64,000 nucleotides of DNA from positions 49,136-113,135 of the forward strand of contig VTPC01091020.1 of NCBI GenBank assembly GCA_011009095.1. Reading direction: 5' to 3'. Positions 58,126 to 64,000 of the stretch are shown in pieces (the stretch's first letter is position 1; the number at the start of each line of letters is the position of its first letter). The position numbers and the translations under genes were made by a program. This stretch comes from Ignelater luminosus. Taxonomy: Eukaryota; Arthropoda; Insecta; Coleoptera; Elateridae. Below the pieces are notes generated by a model. It ran no database searches. It saw only the letters and a list, made by a program, of their open reading frames with translations, and was not told the DNA's origin.

Positions 58126-61100
58126 TCTAAACCTGTTTTTGAGTATAAGTTAAGGTGTTAAACAATACAATAATATGAGTAAACAACAAAAACATAGTAA
58201 AATATCTGCAAAACATCAAACTTTAGTATCACATCTTATGTGTTAATATGAGGTTATCACATCATTCAGGGTGAACATTTAAAACTCAACACATGGACTA
58301 TAGGCTTTAATAGAAAAACCCAAGAAGCCTGTAAATAAACCAAGAAGAAGTCAGAGAATGCTGTTAAGAAGAAGCTTCAATTAAAAAAGTTACCAAGATT
58401 ACTAATCGGTTTTTGAGAAATTTGCTGATAATTAATACAGCAGAGCGTTGACATAAAACTCAAATTAAAACGGGTAAATCACCCATCTATTCTTCCACAC
58501 CAAATCCAAAAATGCTTTTTTTCTTATCTTCACGTCAAGTTTTCTCTGAAAGCAAAGTTACAATCTTCAAAAGAAGAAGCAAATTCGACATCCAACACAA
58601 ACTTTTTAAGTTCAAAAAGATGTACATTTTAGTGAAATTGATCTAAATAAATTTTTATAAAAAACTTAGAAATTGCTAGAAATTTCACTTATTTTCAAGT
58701 TGTACTGTAGCCCTGATAAATAGCAGGCCTGAAAAAGAAAAAGATCCTATCAAAGGTTTTTTTAGAAGTGTGGTCTAGAGAATCCCTTGAATAAGTGGTG
58801 AAAATCGTTCACTGTCAAACCTGTGTTTTGAGTTCTATCCTCCTGTGCCTCAAATTTTACTCAAGACCGTTTTCAAATTATAATATGCGATAACACCGTT
58901 GGGTTTCAAATTTTCAGCAGCGTGCACTTATTGCAGCGCAAATCTCTGTAGTGCTGAGAGATTCAATTCGAAAGAAGATGAGAATATATAAACCTTAATT
59001 ATTTTACACCTATTGTATTCATTTTGCGGTGTAAATAATTCACAGAGTAGAGAACCCTGAATAATTTCATCAGGTATTAAAACTGCTACTGCAAGGCCAT
59101 CGTATATCATAATCAAGAAGTATGTAGTAGTATCTTGCGGAAAATTCTATATAAAATAACCTTTCTTTCAGTAATATTTATTTTAAATAGTTTGTTAATT
59201 TTAGAGACACCCTATATGTTGAATTAACATTGTTGATAATAGAAAGGAATATTTTTTTTATAACAGAATGTCTTTATATTATTTTTAGTTGAAATCATAA
59301 AAGTTATCTTGAATATTATGTTTTACTGAATACATTAATACTCCCTAAAAACAAACATGGTACACAGATTTTTTGAAGATACGTTTGATTGCATCTTGTT
59401 TTATCTATAAAGATAGAACGTGACTTTGTCTAATGAATCATTTATTAGATTTGTTACCATCGAGTAGTTCACGTTGAATGTTTCTCACTGATGTTAAGTT
59501 GTATATGGATATATTATCTGCGATAACCAAGTCTATCAATCACCTTTAAGCAAGAAACTCCACTTATAATTGAGTAGGGGAAGGAAACATCCTATGAAAT
59601 TCACGAATTTGCAAAATTTCCAAATTGTACCAAAAGGGCTATTATAAGATGGTTTTTCATTATTGCAAGGCTACTATGGATTCCACTCAATGTACAGAAA
59701 CTATTTATAAAATAGTATGATCTATAGGAATACATCTAAATGTTAAGATATTTTGGTTTGCTGTTGCAGCAAAATTGTAGCTCAAGTCAAAAGAAGTAAA
59801 TCTGCTAGTTATACCGATTCAAAGTACTTACACCTTTGTGGTGACCAAGTTCGCAGTTTGCGAAACCGCTGTCTTTAGAAATTACCAGCTTATCTATTCG
59901 TTTACATTTGATCAAATTCTGAGTCGCAGACGTCTGTCAGTAGGGGTTAACCATTGCATTTTTAAAGATATCGAGATAGTACCAAGCGGTTCATTCTAAT
60001 CAGAGTTATGTCTACACTACCATTAAAACGAATTTTTTATGTTTCCTAATCTCACCGCTAGAAATTAACGAAGATTGGCTCAAATTCAATTGTAAAAAAT
60101 GTTTTTCGATAACAGTAAGCGATAAAAGAGTCGCGTTTGCGGATTTTAAAGTTATACAGTTTTTCTAGGCAAAAGTATTCCGATCACAATCACCAACTTT
60201 GGCCATTTTGGGAAAATGAAAAATACCAAACATTCACCTATTGCAGGGAAATCTTAATATGTGTCTAAACGAGATTGGGACAAGTGCATTTCAGTTTTCT
60301 TGTGTTTTCACCCCTAGTCCGGCATATTTCTGAAACGAAACGTTCTACTATCTTATATCTTTGAATCATTGTAGTTGGCCGTGGTCGCGGTTTTTGCAAA
60401 ATATCTCTCGCTTATCAGATACTTTAAAGTAACATCTACAAAACGGTTTTCTGATTGTATGGCAAAACTGGTCAATTTGATTGTCAAATTTCTAAAAACA
60501 TCCAAGAAATTTAACCGTTTTAATACAATTAAAGGTGATGTGATATAATGGCGTCTAGTAATAGCATTTCAAGGATTGAATACCATGTTATGCGAAGAAA
60601 ATCATAAAAATCGATCTTTTATGAGTTATGGATGAAATACCTCGAAACAATGTGAAAATATCATGTAATACACATTACAAACTTTGAGTTCATAGAAAAC
60701 TTTTATTTGAACTAACCTAGTGAAATGCTTTAAGGATTTTTTGATTAAATAGTACCGATTTTCGTTTATAAATCTTATTTCAAAATTTTGCTGTTGCACT
60801 GTGTAGTTAAGCAGCCTTCTAAGTATTTTAGAATTAAAAGCACATACTTTGGGATATCTTGTTATGTGTAATTTACAAACCTCACCTTTGTTTTCAGCAC
60901 ATTCGGTATAAACAATAGCTGTAGAACACTTTCCATTTTTTGCAATTTGGGTATTCCTAAACAATGTTTACAGCAAGTGCAAATATTTCGGTACTATTTA
61001 AGTCTCAGATTAATTTGCACTCGCGAGCATACACAAAATTTTGTAGAATCTTTGATGTTTTGTTTTAATGTTTTAATTCAATAATAAGGAGTGTAAATCA

Positions 61101-62074
61101 GTTCATATCTCGAAAATACATCATAATATTCGAATTTTGGTTTCATATTTCATTTCAGGATAAAAAAAGTAGCCGGTCCTGAAAACCGTTTTTCGTTATC
61201 ATCAATAATAAAACAGATGTCCCATGATGGCAACCAATTTGTCTCACTATTACTTGTTTAGTAGACCGTACTAGACGTTGACTACTGAATGTGGAATTCT
61301 AACGGCAATGTCTCAAAGTACGGTATTCAGATTAATAATAGATTTCTGTTCTATCTATAATAGAGACCTCTGAAATTAAACTTTACTTCTTAATAATAGA
61401 ACTGAATACTGATAACTTTATTGGTGGTATTAGTTCTAGGTTTCTTAATTGCTACTAGACAGAGGGGTCAGACGACCCTGACCTCAACAGATCCCATAGA
61501 TAGATTCAAAGCCTTAATTGTCCGATGATTAATATTTATAATATGCTTTTGCATACAATTCGTGCTCTATTTATAGCCAATTAACATAAGTAAACAAACA
61601 CGAAGGGTTATCAATGTTGTTGGTTCAAATCGTCTAATATTAAAAATTTTATTTCGCATTCACAAACTAATTCAAACACATTGTATTATATGCAATATAT
61701 ATATTTATATATATATATATGTACAAACGATAAAAAAAACCTATATTATTTATATGCGATAGCAGTAGATTTGATGAAAAATTGTTTAGATAAGGATTTA
61801 TCTGTCGACTTATTGACGCTACATAAAATTTTATACTTACATTAATTGTACACATAAAAGCATTGTACTTTGAGTATTAAAATAAATAAATACAGTTTTA
61901 ATTATACTAATGCTTAATCTAAATCAGTCTAATTGCAATTATTAAATCTTATAAATCTGGCCAATTATGGGATTACAGTCTTCAAGTTTTTTTTTCTATA
62001 CTTATTGCGTGTCTTTCCACTAAAACTGGAATAATTAGATCCGACTATATGATCATATAATTGGCCATTAGTTT
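58126..62074. other. AT-rich sequence, nothing recognised
   Basis: The stretch near 60110-60620 reads like a worn dispersed repeat but I could not assign it. A TA dinucleotide run lies at 61695-61722. Confidence 0.4.
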
Positions 62075-62906
62075 TTATGCAGGACTGATATTATCTTTAT
62101 CACTGTCATCATCATTGTTAATTTTTGCTGACAAATTTGTTTTAGACAGTGGAGTAACGTCCTCATTTAGAAATTCATCTATCAAATCTAATGTCAAACT
62201 TGTGTAAATCCGATATGCTCTTAAAACTAATTGCACCGACATTACAAACACTATTGCCCTTGTTGGAGTTGCCCATAGTAATTCTGAAAAATATTTAAAA
62301 ATCTAAATTAATTATTATGATAACACTTAGATACGACATCATTATTGTTTGAAAGTTTCTCGATAATAATTAATTTTACTTGGTGTTTTTCTTGAGATTA
62401 CGAAATGTGTTTCCAGATAATGAAATTTTATCTTTATTCTGATGGTCATCTTTTTCCCATTTAATAAAAATTTACACAAAAATCAAAGGTAACTAAGAAA
62501 ATTCGTATTTTTGTAAAACAAAAAAAAATAAATAAGTCGTTACTTACCTGCGTAGTCACCTTGATAATGTCCGATTTTGTAAATCATATGGAAAAACCAA
62601 AAAAAAGCTGATGCGCCACCCAAAAGGACACATAATATTAACGTATTCGTAAACGCCTCTTTTCCTATGCAACCCCATTTGTTTGTAACTTCTACGTGTA
62701 TAATTGCCGAGCTTAATAAAACTAAAATTATAAAAACAAACATAAGTAAATATTTACATGTAAATGAATCTCTGATACCTACCAGTGATTATACTAGCTG
62801 CAATGTCCCACTTTTTAAAACCGCAAATAACTAAAAAAGTCCCCGAAGTAAAATTTACAAGTCCAATAAAAGCTAATATACGTGCAACAGTTAATAACCG
62901 ACTCAT
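62075..62906 (-). CDS. Host gene: 168-aa four-span membrane protein, family unknown
   Basis: Three exons on the minus strand join in frame: 62783-62906 (124 nt), 62548-62721 (174 nt) and 62075-62283 (209 nt), 507 nt in total. Intron 1 (61 nt) has donor GTAGGT and acceptor TTTTATAATTTTAG. Intron 2 (264 nt) has donor GTAAGT and acceptor ATATTTTTCAG. The protein starts MSRLLTVARI and ends DKDNISPA. Hydrophobic segments lie at about residues 8-28, 34-53, 65-89 and 101-121. A Cys-containing loop (NKWGCIGKE) lies between the second and third, and the tail is acidic (NDDDSDKD). N and C termini are therefore probably on the same, likely cytosolic, side. It recalls small tetraspan or MARVEL-like proteins, but I do not recognise the family. 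Splice fit and frame continuity make the gene model strong. Confidence 0.85.
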
Positions 62907-63826
62907 TTTACACACTGAATGAAATTTCTTATGTTATCTGAGTAGGTTTTATCATATTTTAAAGTATCTAGGGAAGAACGACGATAATTTTGCTATACAA
63001 GGTTCTACTGCAATTATTAAATTAATTACACAAGTTATTATTTTGGAAAGATTTAATTAAACTTTAATATTAGGCCTTTCTGGATTCAAGGGAAAATTAG
63101 TCTCGATCGTATATACACATTTCTTGTTATACTCATAATGGTAATTTTCGTTAATCATAATAATCATCTCGCAGTACAAAAGAAAGATATAATTAAATAA
63201 CATAAAATGCAGACAATTTTATTCTTAAATGTATACTTATTAATAGATATCACTTTAAAGCGAAAATCAAATTGATAGGAAACCTTGATTTTGAACTGGT
63301 ATGTGCCCACAAAAATCCGGTTTAATTTATCCACTCGAAGATACAAAACTACTATTTATAATTATGTTTTAGAAGTGCAGTATCAAAAGATTATTGGTGA
63401 AAATGAAATTAATTAAAAAAATGTAAGACTTTGCATAATTAAAGATTGGGGTGTTTATAAATAGTTGGTTTCAGCACTATGGAGAACCACACCTATCTGA
63501 TTATCAATAATGTAGGTATGTTTGTCTAGTAAACCAAGTGTACCATGAAATAAATAATGCTAGAATTGGAAATATTAACTACATCTGAAAATTAAGGTAC
63601 TTAATGTTGTTTTGACCAACGCAAAGTATAACCCAAATAGCTTAATATAAAACATTAAATAAGTTATTATAGAATTGGTTTTTCCAGTATCTCTTTTTTG
63701 TGTAGTTTCAAAAACCGCTTTTTTTCTTTCAAAATGGCGCCCAAAATGTAAACTTTTCTAAATGTTGCAGTAACAGATTTTAATGATTCAGTTAAAAATG
63801 TAACCTCAAAAGCAGAAGTATGTATG
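62907..63826. other. Upstream region of the four-span gene, AT-rich
   Basis: This region should contain the promoter of the minus-strand gene. No TATA box or other core element stands out. No other gene was recognised. Confidence 0.4.
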
Positions 63827-63828
63827 TA

Positions 63829-64000
63829 CGAGGGTGCTCTGAAAAGTTTCCGACCTCAACGTGAAGATGGCAGCACTCGTAAATAAAAGCTACTGAATTT
63901 CGTTGTTCATCTGTTGACAGTTACTCACCAAAGTTTCAGCCATTTTGGACGCGTAGTTTTTATGTAACAGTCGTTTGAGTGAGTTGATGTGAGTTTTTTT
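63829..64000 (+). mobile_element. mariner element, family C, copy 3 (5' end only)
   Basis: Starts CGAGGGTGCTCTGAAAAG after TA at 63827-63828 and continues through the family C leader, including GCAGCACTCG and the GCCATTTTGG motif. It runs off the window just before the expected transposase start. It is oriented opposite to copies 1 and 2. Whether its gene is intact cannot be seen. Confidence 0.92.

Noticed and set aside
61620-61640. GGTTCAAATC string resembling a tRNA B-box
   Set aside because: No A-box or cloverleaf can be drawn around it. No tRNA gene was found in the window.

Overview
The window is strongly AT-rich animal DNA and most probably comes from an insect. Host genes are sparse and intron-bearing, and most recognisable content is transposon. 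Several families of IS630-Tc1-mariner (ITm) elements are present, with fossils of non-LTR, Ty3/gypsy and Ginger-like elements. There is no operon-like or prokaryotic signal. Assignments are from reading the sequence; no database search was made.

Left part (1-16690): a 158-bp hAT-type MITE (1030-1187), a mariner with one frameshift (family A, 1705-2998), a worn LINE reverse-transcriptase fragment (3175-4310), an old relic of a Ginger-like element (6540-7245), two inverted-repeat elements (7448-7624, 8228-8436), a small candidate host exon (10235-10399, minus) and a C-rich anomalous block that may be an LTR-element fossil (11370-12560). The rest is unremarkable AT-rich sequence.

Middle (16691-43135): mariner B with an intact transposase (16691-18009); mariner C copy 1, dead (19527-20816); a LINE RNase H fragment; a Ty3/gypsy fossil (24330-25640); a palindromic foldback element built from about 20-bp repeats, with a perfect 8-bp target duplication (25933-26216); a pogo/Tigger-type element holding a nested, internally deleted mariner D (29211-30582); two copies of a 119-bp repeat; a 2.8-kb pogo-like element with a nearly full transposase (35837-38655); mariner C copy 2, open but lacking the third catalytic Asp (40496-41788); and, 32 bp further on, an intact DD41D element (41821-43135).

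Right part (43136-64000): mostly empty AT-rich DNA. It holds a Ginger-like element with 214-bp terminal inverted repeats (49281-51993), one convincing host gene on the minus strand (62075-62906; three exons, 168-aa four-span membrane protein), and the 5' end of a third mariner C copy leaving the window.

The most interesting cross-cutting signals are these. (1) A GCCAT-type (YY1/Pho-like) motif and TTGACA-type motifs recur upstream of transposase starts in unrelated ITm families, and one 12-mer is shared with a candidate host first exon. (2) A motif repeats at near-helical spacing in the Ginger-like inverted repeats. (3) The pogo-like element carries a subterminal repeat system. (4) The palindromic foldback element is a multi-repeat hairpin.
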